The notes below the pieces were generated by a model. The model did not search any database and was not told the origin of the DNA. It saw nothing but the letters and a program-made list of their open reading frames with translations. Shown piece by piece: positions 26,952-34,851 of a stretch of DNA of 38,742 nucleotides (within the stretch, counting starts at the first letter, position 1; every line of letters begins with the position of its first letter). The DNA is from an uncultured Myxococcales bacterium (GTDB lineage: Bacteria > Myxococcota_A > Bradymonadia > UBA7976 > UBA1532): NCBI GenBank assembly GCA_903847385.1, contig CAINDO010000074.1:1-38742 (forward strand), in the 5' to 3' direction. A program made the translations under genes and the position numbers.

Positions 26952-28246
26952 GGAGGCGTCGAGCCCACCGCACGGCCGCCCAGGGCCCGGTGACCGATGT
27001 CGCGCCGGTACTGCCGACCGTCGAAGCGGACGCGGGCGCAGGTCGCGTAACAGGTCGCCAGCGCGGCCTCGAGCGTCTCGCCGGTCGCCGTCACGCCGAG
27101 CACGCGGCCCCCGTCCGTCCGCAGTGTACCGTCGGCGTCCCGTCGGGTGCCCGCGTGCAGAATGACCGCGCCGCCCGGGTCCTCGGGGAGCGTCAGCGTG
27201 TCCCCTTTGCGCGGGGCGTCGGGGTAACCCTGCGCGGCCATGACCACGCAGGCGGCGTGAGTACTCGGCAGCGCGGCGAGCGTCGTCGCGCCGAGCGAAC
27301 CGGTCGCGGCGGCACGGAACGCCGGCACGGGGTCCTCGGCGAGCAGCGCCAGCATGACCTGCGTCTCCGGGTCGCCGAGGCGCGTGTTGAACTCGAGCAC
27401 CTGCAAGCCGGCGGGGCCGACCATCAGGCCGGCGAACAGGAACCCGCGGAACGGGGTGCCGCGGCGCGACATCTCGGCGAGCACGGGCTCGAAGACGCGG
27501 CGCTGGACCTCGGCGAGGCCCACGGCGTCCAGCACGGGCGCGGGGGCGTAGGTGCCCATGCCGCCCGTGTTCGGGCCTGTGTCTCCTTCACCGATGCGCT
27601 TGTGGTCCTGTGCGGCGGGCAGCAAAACGGCGCGCTCGCCGTCGCACAGACCGATCACGCTGACCTCGTCCCCCACGAGGAAACGTTCCAGCAGCACGCG
27701 CGCGCCGGCGTCTCCCAGGCGACCCTCGAAGAGGCCCCGCAGCGCCGCCTCGGCCTCGGCGTGATCCGATGCCACGACGACCCCCTTGCCCGCGGCCAGG
27801 CCGTCCGCCTTGACGACGACCTGCGGCTCCGGCCACGCGGCGAGGGCCGCGAGCGCGGGCGCCAGCGCGGTGAAGACCTGCGCCTCGGCCGTGGGGACAC
27901 CCGCCGCGAGCATGACCTCTTTCGCGAAGGCCTTGCTGCCCTCGAGCGCCGCCGCGGCAGCCGTGGGACCCAGGATCGGCAGGCCCGCGGCCACGAAGCG
28001 GTCGACGAGGCCGGCGACCAGCGGCGCCTCCGGCCCGACGACCGTGAGGTCGATCTCCAGGTCGCGCGCGAGGGCGACGAGCGCGTCGAGCGCGTCCACG
28101 CCGATCGGGTGGCAGCGGGCCTTGGGCTCGGCGGCGATGCCCGGGTTGCCCGGCGCAGCATGCACGGCGTCGACCAGCGGCGAGGCGGCGATTCGGCGCA
28201 CGAGCGCGTGCTCGCGCCCGCCGCCCCCCACGACGAGGACCTTCAT
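26948..28246 (-). CDS. purD: Phosphoribosylamine--glycine ligase
   Basis: This 432-aa protein has the full length for PurD (GARS). It ligates glycine to phosphoribosylamine with ATP, the second step of purine synthesis. The N-terminus [20 protein letters not shown] carries the family signature. The ATP-grasp domain shows [18 protein letters not shown], then [39 protein letters not shown], and [19 protein letters not shown] with the metal-binding Glu/Asn set. The frame remains open upstream into purH, so an apparent longer ORF is an artefact; ATG 28246 is the homologous start, 8 bp after the purH stop. Its stop overlaps the LptF/G-type start. Cytoplasmic housekeeping enzyme, co-transcribed with purH. 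Confidence 0.97.
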   Translation of the reverse strand: MKVLVVGGGGREHALVRRIAASPLVDAVHAAPGNPGIAAEPKARCHPIGVDALDALVALARDLEIDLTVVGPEAPLVAGLVDRFVAAGLPILGPTAAAAALEGSKAFAKEVMLAAGVPTAEAQVFTALAPALAALAAWPEPQVVVKADGLAAGKGVVVASDHAEAEAALRGLFEGRLGDAGARVLLERFLVGDEVSVIGLCDGERAVLLPAAQDHKRIGEGDTGPNTGGMGTYAPAPVLDAVGLAEVQRRVFEPVLAEMSRRGTPFRGFLFAGLMVGPAGLQVLEFNTRLGDPETQVMLALLAEDPVPAFRAAATGSLGATTLAALPSTHAACVVMAAQGYPDAPRKGDTLTLPEDPGGAVILHAGTRRDADGTLRTDGGRVLGVTATGETLEAALATCYATCARVRFDGRQYRRDIGHRALGGRAVGSTPP

Positions 28247-28254
28247 GGGTGTGC

Positions 28255-29808
28255 TCAGTGTTTGAAGTGGCGATGGCCGGTGAAGAGCATCGCGATGTCC
28301 CGGGCGTCCGCCGCGGCGATGACCTCGTCGTCGCGCACGCTGCCACCGGGCTGGATGAACGCGACGGCGCCGGCCTCCGCGCAGACGAGCAGTCCGTCCG
28401 CAAACGGGAAGAAGGCGTCGCTGGCGACCGAGGAGCCGCGCAGGTCGTGCCCGAACTCCTTGGCCTTCGACGCCGCCACGCGGGCCGAGTCCAGCCGGCT
28501 CATCTGCCCGGCGCCGACGGCCAGGATCTGCCCTGGCCGCGCGTAGACGATGGCGTTCGACTTGACGTGCCGGGCCACCCGCCACGCCAGGTCCAGACCG
28601 GCGCGCTCGTCGGGCGTCGGCGTGCGGCGCGTCGCCACGCGGGCGTTCTCCAGGTCGTCCGGAAGCGCATCCCGGGTCTGCGCGAGCAGGCCGCCCGACA
28701 CGCTGCGCAGCTCGAGGACGGCCGCGGGCTCCGGCCACGGCGAGAGCGCCATCAGGCGGACGTTCTTCTTTTTGCCCAGGATCTCCAGGGCCGCGGCGGA
28801 GTAAGCCGGGGCGATGATCGCCTCGAGGAACGTCTCGGCGAGGCGCTCCGCCGTCGCGGCGTCCACTTCGCGGTTCAGTCCGACGATGCCGCCGAAAGCG
28901 CTGGTGGGATCCGTCGCCCGAGCGCGCAGGTAGACATCCACCAGGCCCTCGCCGGGCAGCGCCTCGGCCGCGCCGCAGGGGTTCGTGTGCTTGACCACCA
29001 CGGCCCCGACGCCCCGCAGGTCCAGGGCCACGCCGAGCGCGGCGTCCAGGTCGAGGATGTTGTTGTAGCTGAGCTCCTTGCCCTGGAGTTGCTGCGCGCG
29101 CGCCAGCGAGGGCGCCGCCGTGGGCGTCGCGACCTCGTAGAACGCGGCCGTCTGGTGCGGGTTCTCGCCGTAACGGAGCGCCTGGACGCGCCGGGCGGGC
29201 ACCACCAGCGTCTCGGGCAAAAGCTCGCCGGTCAGGTACTCGGCGATGGCGGCGTCGTAGGCGGCGGTGTGCGTGAACGCCCGCGCCGCGAGCGTGCGGC
29301 GGAAGGTCGCGTCCGGCGCGCCCGCCTGCAGCGCGGCCAGCACGCCCGCGTAGTCCGTCGGGGAGACGACGACCAGCGTGTGGTCGTGGTTCTTCGCCGC
29401 CGCCCGCACCATCGCCGGCCCGCCGATGTCGATCTGTTCGACGGCCTCGGGCAAGGTCACGCCCGCCCGGGCGATGGTCTCGCGGAACGGGTACAGGTTG
29501 ACACAGAGCAACTCGATGGGCTCGATGCCGTTCTCCCGCGCCGCGGCGACGTCCTCGGGGACATCCCAGCGCCCGAGCAGGCCGCCGTGCACCCGGGGGT
29601 GGAGCGTCTTGACCCGACCGCCCATGATCTCGGGGAACCCGGTGACGTCCGACACGGAGGTGACGGCGAGACCGGCCGCACGCAGCGCAGTGGCGGTGCC
29701 GCCGGTGCTCAGCAACTCGAAACCCAGGGTCAACAGCCCGTGGGCGAAGTCGACGAGGCCGGTCTTGTCGGAGACGGAGAGGAGTGCGCGGCGCCGTTGG
29801 GTCTGCAT
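28255..29808 (-). CDS. purH: Bifunctional AICAR formyltransferase / IMP cyclohydrolase
   Basis: This 517-aa protein has the normal length for PurH, which carries out the last two steps of IMP synthesis. The N-terminal cyclohydrolase (MGS-like) domain shows [44 protein letters not shown] and [18 protein letters not shown]. The C-terminal transformylase domain shows [31 protein letters not shown] and the closing [11 protein letters not shown]. All catalytic segments are present. It starts 40 bp after the sigma-like regulator, with a hairpin between, and is followed 8 bp later by purD. Confidence 0.97.
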   Translation of the reverse strand: MQTQRRRALLSVSDKTGLVDFAHGLLTLGFELLSTGGTATALRAAGLAVTSVSDVTGFPEIMGGRVKTLHPRVHGGLLGRWDVPEDVAAARENGIEPIELLCVNLYPFRETIARAGVTLPEAVEQIDIGGPAMVRAAAKNHDHTLVVVSPTDYAGVLAALQAGAPDATFRRTLAARAFTHTAAYDAAIAEYLTGELLPETLVVPARRVQALRYGENPHQTAAFYEVATPTAAPSLARAQQLQGKELSYNNILDLDAALGVALDLRGVGAVVVKHTNPCGAAEALPGEGLVDVYLRARATDPTSAFGGIVGLNREVDAATAERLAETFLEAIIAPAYSAAALEILGKKKNVRLMALSPWPEPAAVLELRSVSGGLLAQTRDALPDDLENARVATRRTPTPDERAGLDLAWRVARHVKSNAIVYARPGQILAVGAGQMSRLDSARVAASKAKEFGHDLRGSSVASDAFFPFADGLLVCAEAGAVAFIQPGGSVRDDEVIAAADARDIAMLFTGHRHFKH

Positions 29809-29825
29809 GGGGCGGGTATCCCACT

Positions 29826-29847
29826 GCAGCCCGCGCTCACGGGCTGC
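29826..29847 (-). terminator. Perfect 8-bp hairpin between regulator and purH
   Basis: GCAGCCCG and CGGGCTGC form a perfect 8-bp stem with a 6-base loop, beginning one base after the regulator stop codon and ending 17 bases before purH. No T-run follows on the minus strand, so it is a weak or partial terminator, an attenuator, or an mRNA-stability element rather than a classic intrinsic terminator. Confidence 0.35.
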
Positions 29848-29848
29848 G

Positions 29849-30370
29849 TCAGTCGATGGAGATGTTCTGCTCGATGAAGGCCAGGAAGTCCTGGAGACCG
29901 AGCTTCGATGCGGTCTCGCGCAGTTTCTCGAGGCCCTTGACCTCGACCTGGCGGATGCGTTCGCGGGTCAGGTTGAGGATCTCGCCGACCTCTTCGAGCG
30001 TGATGCCGCCGCGATCGGCGACATCCAGCGCGCAGGTCTCCTGCATCTCCCAGACATCGAGGTCGGGGAAGTTCAGCTTGATGGAGCCCGTCTCCGGATT
30101 CACATCCAGGTAGAGGTGATGCTTGCAGGAGACGTAGGGGCAAGGCCGCACGCCGCTGGAGCACTCCGAGCGCGTCTTGGGGCGCTCGTACTCGACGGAC
30201 CGCAGCTCCTCGGCCAGCGCGAGCTCCTCTTTGGTGAGGCGCTTCGTGGCGATGGTGCGAGAGCGCCGCCGACCCTTCTTGCCGGGCTTGCGACGGTCTA
30301 CCCGGCGTTCCTTCCGGCGGGACTCCGGCGGACCGGCATCACCCGATTCCTCGGGCTCGGCCGGCTCCAA
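29849..30370 (-). CDS. Sigma-70 region 4-like DNA-binding protein with cysteine cluster
   Basis: This protein is about 173 aa from the TTG start at 30370. That start is preceded by AGGAGG (complement of 30376-30381); the frame is open to a TTG at 30481 (210 aa), but that lies on top of a likely promoter. The N-terminal part is acidic, then strongly basic ([13 protein letters not shown]). The middle holds a cysteine/histidine group ([20 protein letters not shown] and a later Cys in ETCALD). The C-terminus is a sigma-70 region 4.2 helix-turn-helix ([20 protein letters not shown], about 122-141). Region 2 is absent, so it cannot be a full sigma factor. Similar small regulators are widespread in Myxococcota. 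The Cys/His set may bind metal. It heads the purH-purD operon. Confidence 0.82.
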   Translation of the reverse strand: MEPAEPEESGDAGPPESRRKERRVDRRKPGKKGRRRSRTIATKRLTKEELALAEELRSVEYERPKTRSECSSGVRPCPYVSCKHHLYLDVNPETGSIKLNFPDLDVWEMQETCALDVADRGGITLEEVGEILNLTRERIRQVEVKGLEKLRETASKLGLQDFLAFIEQNISID

Positions 30371-30375
30371 GCACG

Positions 30376-30381
30376 CCTCCT
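30376..30381 (-). promoter_or_regulatory. Strong ribosome binding site selecting a TTG start
   Basis: The minus strand reads AGGAGG, 5 bases before TTG 30370. None of the other in-frame candidates (TTG 30481, TTG 30397, GTG 30385) has a comparable site, so initiation at 30370 is favoured. Confidence 0.5.
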
Positions 30382-30479
30382 GCACGCCCTGCTTCAAGTT
30401 GAGGACCCCGTCACGGAAGTTCGCAGCGCATCTCGTCGCGGATACATCACGGCCAATCCCGGCCGCGGAACGGTTGCAC

Positions 30480-30508
30480 AACTAGCACACCGTCATTTCG
30501 AGGGTCAA
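30480..30508 (-). promoter_or_regulatory. Candidate sigma-70 promoter of the regulator-purH-purD operon
   Basis: The minus strand has TTGACC (30503-30508) and, 17 bases on, CTAGTT (16 bases on, GCTAGT). The -35 is good and the -10 poor. It lies about 110 bases before the preferred TTG start and 12 bases after the stop of the preceding gene, a sensible position. Confidence 0.35.
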
Positions 30509-30520
30509 CCCATGAGTTTC

Positions 30521-31921
30521 CTACGGTTGCACCGCAGAATTCGGGGCGGGCTGAACTTCCGGGGCGCCGCCGTCGTCGGGACCGGCGCCCGGATCGGTCA
30601 GGTAGAGCACCCCGGCCGCGATGGCGAGGGCTGCGCCGACGCCGAAGCCGACGTCTGCGGAGAGCGCCCGGGAGCGCGCGTCGTTCGCGGCGGCGTCCGC
30701 AGCGGCGGGTGAGCGGGCGGCGTCGTAGCGATCGTTGGCGTCCACGGCCTGCCAGGCGAAGTAGCCCCCCGCCCCGGCGGCGACCACGCCCGCGCCGAGC
30801 AGCGAGAGCGCGACCCAGGTCCGGGGCGAGGTCTCGGCGGCGTCGGCCACGGTCTCCGGTGCGGGCCGCAGGCGGCGGGCCGTTGCCGCGGCGTCCAGGT
30901 TGCCGGGGGCCTCGGAACCGCAGAATCGCCCGAGCACGCGCCAGCCGCCCGGCGCGTCCGGCGGGGGCGCGCGGTGGCCTGACAGGATGCGGCCGCCCTT
31001 GCCCGAAAAACGGACGACGAGCGCGTGGCCCTCGTCCTCGAGCAGCGCGACGCAGCTCGACCCGGCACCCGTGGCGGCCTCGAGTTCGGCGCCCGCGGCC
31101 AGCAGGCCGGCCTCGTCCCCCCGGACGGCGGCCTCGGCGAGGGCGGCGCGGCGGGCCTCGGACGAGGCCCAGTGCAGCACCGCGGGCCCGGCGCCGAGAT
31201 CGACGACGCGCTCGATCGGCGGCTCCCCGGGCATGGAGAGGCGCACGGGGAGCGCGCGCGGCGGCAGGCCCCCGCGCTGCAGGGGGGCCTCGCCCAGGCG
31301 GCGCTCGCCGAGCGTCACCGTGACACCGGGCACATCGGCCGTGACCTCGAGCCGGCCCGTGAGCTGCGCCTGCGTACGCGGCAGGATGCGCGCGACGAGC
31401 GCGGCGACCTCCGGCGGGAGCGCGCCGGTCGGGCCGGGGAAGTCGGGCAACTGCAGGATGCCGCGCTCGAGCGTCTTCTCCGCGGCGGCCGCGCGGCCGT
31501 TGGCCAGCTGGACCTCGGCGAGCAGAATCAGCGCGCGGGCGGCCGGCTCGGCGCGCAGGTCCGCGGGTTTGCCCAGAAAACCATCCGCGGCCTGGGCCAG
31601 TAGCTTCTCGGCGGTGCGCAGGTGCGCCTTGAGGTACTCGTCCTCGCCCTTCTGGAGGGCCTGCGCGGCGGGCGAGTCGTCCGCGGGGGGCGACGGCGGC
31701 GTGGGCCTCGCCCCCGTCTCCTCGGCCCCTTGCCGGAACGCGGCGTGCCATGTCGGCTCGATGGCCTCACCCGTCCGGGTTCCGATGTGACCCACCGCGA
31801 CGCCGGCGGCCGTCGCGCTCTGCAGACTCAGGAGACAGAGGCCGACGGCGCCGAGCGCACGCCGGGCGGCGCGCTCGGGCACGCGCCGCCGCCTCGCGTT
31901 CGAACGCTGCACCGCGATCAT
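30521..31921 (-). CDS. PEGA-like membrane-anchored protein
   Basis: This 466-aa protein starts at ATG 31921. The frame is open upstream through the whole Kdo-transferase and kinase genes, but that is GC-rich shadow. A signal peptide (ALGAVGLCLLSLQSATAAG) leads into a Pro-rich linker. Helical TPR-like pairs follow (about 80-150: EYLKAHLRTAEKLLAQAADG, ALILLAEVQLANGRAAAAEK). A PEGA-like beta domain (about 190-245) shows LEVTADVPGVTVTLGERRLG. A domain of unknown type follows, and near the C-terminus two hydrophobic helices (about 375-395 and 430-448). The architecture is common in Myxococcota proteins encoded near Ser/Thr kinases. It lies 86 bp after the Kdo-transferase gene and is probably part of the same transcript. 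Function unknown. Confidence 0.82.
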   Translation of the reverse strand: MIAVQRSNARRRRVPERAARRALGAVGLCLLSLQSATAAGVAVGHIGTRTGEAIEPTWHAAFRQGAEETGARPTPPSPPADDSPAAQALQKGEDEYLKAHLRTAEKLLAQAADGFLGKPADLRAEPAARALILLAEVQLANGRAAAAEKTLERGILQLPDFPGPTGALPPEVAALVARILPRTQAQLTGRLEVTADVPGVTVTLGERRLGEAPLQRGGLPPRALPVRLSMPGEPPIERVVDLGAGPAVLHWASSEARRAALAEAAVRGDEAGLLAAGAELEAATGAGSSCVALLEDEGHALVVRFSGKGGRILSGHRAPPPDAPGGWRVLGRFCGSEAPGNLDAAATARRLRPAPETVADAAETSPRTWVALSLLGAGVVAAGAGGYFAWQAVDANDRYDAARSPAAADAAANDARSRALSADVGFGVGAALAIAAGVLYLTDPGAGPDDGGAPEVQPAPNSAVQP

Positions 31922-32007
31922 CGGTCCATCCGGTCTCGTCCGAGGTCTGCGCGCGCGCCGACCCGCGGGTTTCGGACGCCGGGTCCCGCGCGGTCGGCGG
32001 CACTCTA

Positions 32008-33090
32008 TCAACGGTCCGCCACCGCTTCCAAGATGGGTCGCATCAAGTCGACCTGTCGGTCGGCTGCCCCACGGAGGGTCGCCAGCGCCGGGCGCGGGTC
32101 CGGAGCCGGGAGCCGCCCCTCGAGCAGGGCGCGGACGCGGTCCGCGGCGCCGGCCAGGTCGTCGACGGCAAACGCCCCGCGGCCGGCGAGCGCGCGCGCC
32201 TCGGGGGCGACGTTGGCGACGCGCGGACCGTGGACGACGGGCAGCCCGTGGGCGGCCGCTTCGACCAGGTTCTGGCCCTCGCGGCGGCAGAAGGTGCCCC
32301 CGGCCAAGGCCACCCGACCGAGGGCCCAGGCGGCCGCGAGCTCGCCGATCGTGTCGAGGACGATCCAGCGCGCGCCCGCCCCGCCGCGCGTGCGGAGCGC
32401 GCAGTCGACCCCGGCTGCCCGTGCCCGACGACACAGCCCCGCGGCCCGCGCCGGATAACGTGGCGCCCACAGAATGCGGCCGGGAAATGCGGCGAATGCG
32501 GCGACGGCCGCGCGCTCCTCGCGGGGGTTCAGGCTGCCGACGACCAGGTCGACGGCGCCGACGGCGGCTCGAAGCTCGGCCGAGGGCGCCGGCGGGTCGA
32601 AGACGCGGTCGTGTTTGCCGTTGCCGGTGACGTGCACGCGGTCGCGGGGCACGCCGAGGGTCACGGCGGCCTCGGCGTCCTCGGGGGTCTGGGCGCAGAA
32701 GAGGTCGACGCGGGCCGCGGTGGCGCGGAGCAGCGCCCGCACCCGCAAGGAGCGGTGGCTGACGCGACCGTCGACCACGACCACCGGTACGCCGGCCCGG
32801 GCGCAAGCGCGCACCCAGCCGGGCCAGAGCTCCAGGTACTCCAGCACCTGCAGGCGTACGCCGCGTCGGCGCAGGAATCGCCCGCCGGTGAGGCCGAACG
32901 GGAGCGGCGGCGCCAGGACGGGCACGTCCGGGTACCAGCGCGTCGCGGCCTCGCGGCCGGCTGCGCGACCCACCGTCATTCCGACGCTCGGCGCAGGGGT
33001 CAGACCCCGGAGGCGCGCCAGCAGCGGGCCGAGCGCCCGCGCGTCCCCCACGGACGCGCCGTGCAGCCAGAGGTCGAAGCGGGCGTCCAT
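32008..33090 (-). CDS. waaA: WaaA/KdtA-like 3-deoxy-D-manno-octulosonic acid (Kdo) transferase, divergent
   Basis: This 360-aa protein resembles Kdo transferase, the GT-B enzyme that adds Kdo to lipid A. Matches: WLHGASVGD (family WxHAxSxGE), YLELWPGW (family ELWPN), GSLNPREE, LWAPRYP, and the sugar-nucleotide motif GGTFCRREGQNLVEAAAHGL. Two oddities are visible. It starts directly at the WLHGASVG motif, so the usual N-terminal membrane anchor and about 45-50 residues are missing. The Glu of the SxGE motif, reported as catalytic in WaaA, is Asp here. A GAAGG-like site lies before ATG 33090, and the kinase stop is 9 bp upstream. It may be a true but unusual WaaA or a paralogue using another acceptor or donor. 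Confidence 0.8.
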   Translation of the reverse strand: MDARFDLWLHGASVGDARALGPLLARLRGLTPAPSVGMTVGRAAGREAATRWYPDVPVLAPPLPFGLTGGRFLRRRGVRLQVLEYLELWPGWVRACARAGVPVVVVDGRVSHRSLRVRALLRATAARVDLFCAQTPEDAEAAVTLGVPRDRVHVTGNGKHDRVFDPPAPSAELRAAVGAVDLVVGSLNPREERAAVAAFAAFPGRILWAPRYPARAAGLCRRARAAGVDCALRTRGGAGARWIVLDTIGELAAAWALGRVALAGGTFCRREGQNLVEAAAHGLPVVHGPRVANVAPEARALAGRGAFAVDDLAGAADRVRALLEGRLPAPDPRPALATLRGAADRQVDLMRPILEAVADR

Positions 33091-33099
33091 GCTTCGCCT

Positions 33100-34794
33100 T
33101 CAGCGCGGGGCGCGATCCACTCGCAGGGTGTAGGCGTCCGTCGAGTTTTCCAGGGGGGCCTCGCCCTGCACCCAGACCTCGCGCACGACCAGATACAGCG
33201 GATCGGCGGTGGGCGCCGTGGGCGACAGGCGCTCGCCCTCGTCCTTGCCGTGATCGTTGATCTTGAAGAGCAGCTTGCCCTCGCGGTCGTAGCCTTCGAG
33301 CACCAGGTCGAGGCCGGGCACGGGGCCGAGCTGACCCTCCAGATGCGTGCCGGCGGGCAACCCCGTCACCACGAAGACGTCGCGGTCCGACGTGTCGCGT
33401 CGCAGGCGTCGCCCGATGTGCCCCTTGAGCTCCAGCCCCGGCGTGAGCGGGTTCGCGGTGGCCGGGTCCTCGTTGGGCTCGACCTCCTCGCGCAGCGCGA
33501 CCGGGGGCCCGTGGTGAAAGGCCCAGTAGCCCCCGGCGCCCGCCGCGCCCAGCACGGCCAGCAGGAGCAGCATCCGCGACCAGGCCCGCCAGCGCAGGCT
33601 GCGCTCGAAGTCCACGACCTCGTCGCGCGTCGGGCCGTCCGGCATGGGCAGAGGCTCGGGCCGCCCGCCCTCCCAGGTGGCGCTGGCCCACTCGGCCTCG
33701 GCGTCCGGCCGCGACTGCTGCGCGCGCTGCGAGATGCGCAGCAACTGCTGCGAGACCTCACTGGCGTCGGCCGGCCGGTCGTCGGGCACGCGAGAGAGCA
33801 TCTTTCGCACGAGCGCGTCGCAGCCCTCGGGCAGGCGCGCCCCTGGGGCGGACTCCGTCAACGGTTTGACGATGCCGCTCAGGTGCGACTCCAGGACCTG
33901 CAGCGGCGTGCGCCCGGTGTGGGGAAAGTCCCCGGAGATCATGCGGTAGATGAGCGCGCCGAGGGCGTAGAGGTCGGTCCGGCCGTCGACGGCATCCCCG
34001 CGCACCTGCTCCGGCGCCATGAAGTAGGGCGTGCCAAGGAGTGCGCCATGGGCCGTCTGGAAGGCGGGCTCACCGCGGGCGTCGATGAGCTCGGGCATCT
34101 CGCGCACGGTCTTGGCCAGGCCGAAGTCGAGGACCTTGACCCACTCGTCCCCGCCCGCCGTGCGCAGCAGGAAGACGTTCTCCGGCTTGAGATCCCGATG
34201 GACGAGGCCCGCCGCGTGCGCCTCGGCGAGGCTCGAGCAGATCTGGTGGGCGATGGCCAGGGCACGCGCGGGCGGCAGCCGGGGCTCGCGCTCGAGGAGT
34301 TTCCCCAGGTCCTCGCCCCGCAGGTACTCCATCACGAAGTAGATGAGACCTTCCCACGTGCCGAAGTCGAAGACCGTGATGGTGTGGGCGTCCGTGAGTT
34401 TGGAGACGAGCAGGGCCTCGCGCCGGAAGCGCCGCACGAGCTCTGGCTGCGTGCGCAGATGCGGCCGCAGGACCTTGACGGCGACCCGCTTGCCGATGCC
34501 CACGTGCTCGGCCAGGTACACCGAGCCCATGCCGCCCTGCCCCAGCCGCTCGATGACCCGGTAGCGGTTGTCGATCACCGCGCCGAGGAGCGGGTCCTTC
34601 TCGGCGCCGGGCGTGGCGCCCAAGGCCGCGCCGCAACGGCTGCAGAACGCGTCCGCCGCCGTGGCCGGGACCCGGCAGACCGGGCAATGACGCGGCACCT
34701 CGGTCAACGCCAGCGCCGACGTGCCCGGCTCCGACGGCGGGGCGACCTCGGGGTCGAGGCTGATCTGCGGCGGCGTGGGTCCGGCGGAGGACAT
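33100..34794 (-). CDS. Membrane-anchored Ser/Thr protein kinase with N-terminal zinc ribbon
   Basis: This 564-aa protein has a strong Shine-Dalgarno, AGGGGAGG, 7 bases before ATG 34794. A zinc ribbon (CPVC at 37-40, CSRC at 51-54) precedes a complete Hanks-type kinase domain at about 76-345: P-loop GQGGMGSVYLAE, AVK Lys107, HRDLKPEN at 199-206, DFG at 223-225, and GTPYFMAPEQ. A basic linker leads to one membrane helix (about 405-428, MLLLLAVLGAAGAGGYWAF). The external domain (about 435-564) is beta-rich with PNEDPATANPLTPG and DVFVVTGLPAG, as in PPC-type pre-peptidase C-terminal domains. All kinase residues needed for activity are present. It lies 57 bp after the zinc-ribbon TLFG protein and 9 bp before the WaaA-like gene. 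Confidence 0.93.
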   Translation of the reverse strand: MSSAGPTPPQISLDPEVAPPSEPGTSALALTEVPRHCPVCRVPATAADAFCSRCGAALGATPGAEKDPLLGAVIDNRYRVIERLGQGGMGSVYLAEHVGIGKRVAVKVLRPHLRTQPELVRRFRREALLVSKLTDAHTITVFDFGTWEGLIYFVMEYLRGEDLGKLLEREPRLPPARALAIAHQICSSLAEAHAAGLVHRDLKPENVFLLRTAGGDEWVKVLDFGLAKTVREMPELIDARGEPAFQTAHGALLGTPYFMAPEQVRGDAVDGRTDLYALGALIYRMISGDFPHTGRTPLQVLESHLSGIVKPLTESAPGARLPEGCDALVRKMLSRVPDDRPADASEVSQQLLRISQRAQQSRPDAEAEWASATWEGGRPEPLPMPDGPTRDEVVDFERSLRWRAWSRMLLLLAVLGAAGAGGYWAFHHGPPVALREEVEPNEDPATANPLTPGLELKGHIGRRLRRDTSDRDVFVVTGLPAGTHLEGQLGPVPGLDLVLEGYDREGKLLFKINDHGKDEGERLSPTAPTADPLYLVVREVWVQGEAPLENSTDAYTLRVDRAPR

Positions 34795-34814
34795 GGCTGA
34801 ACCTCCCCTGGCGG

Positions 34815-34842
34815 GGCACCGAGGGTCAAGGATTTCGGTGCC
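34815..34842 (-). repeat. Inverted repeat between the TLFG protein and the kinase
   Basis: GGCACCGA and TCGGTGCC form a perfect 8-bp stem with a 12-base loop, in the 57-bp gap just upstream of the kinase ribosome binding site. There is no T-run. It could be a partial terminator or an operator or mRNA structure tuning kinase expression. Confidence 0.35.
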
Positions 34843-34851
34843 GCGCCCGGA

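Noticed and set aside
26948..29824. Apparent 958-codon frame suggesting a fusion upstream of PurD
   Set aside because: The extra N-terminal part is out-of-frame purH sequence. PurD begins at its conserved [10 protein letters not shown] start.
30471..30532. Direct repeat CGGTTGCAC (30471-30479 and 30524-30532) as a possible operator
   Set aside because: The second copy lies in the last codons of the PEGA-like gene, and nine bases is too short to stand out without conservation.
30521..33691. Apparent 1056-codon minus-strand frame
   Set aside because: Only its last 466 codons are a real gene. The earlier part is Arg/Gly/Ala shadow sequence across the Kdo-transferase and kinase genes, which are read in another frame.
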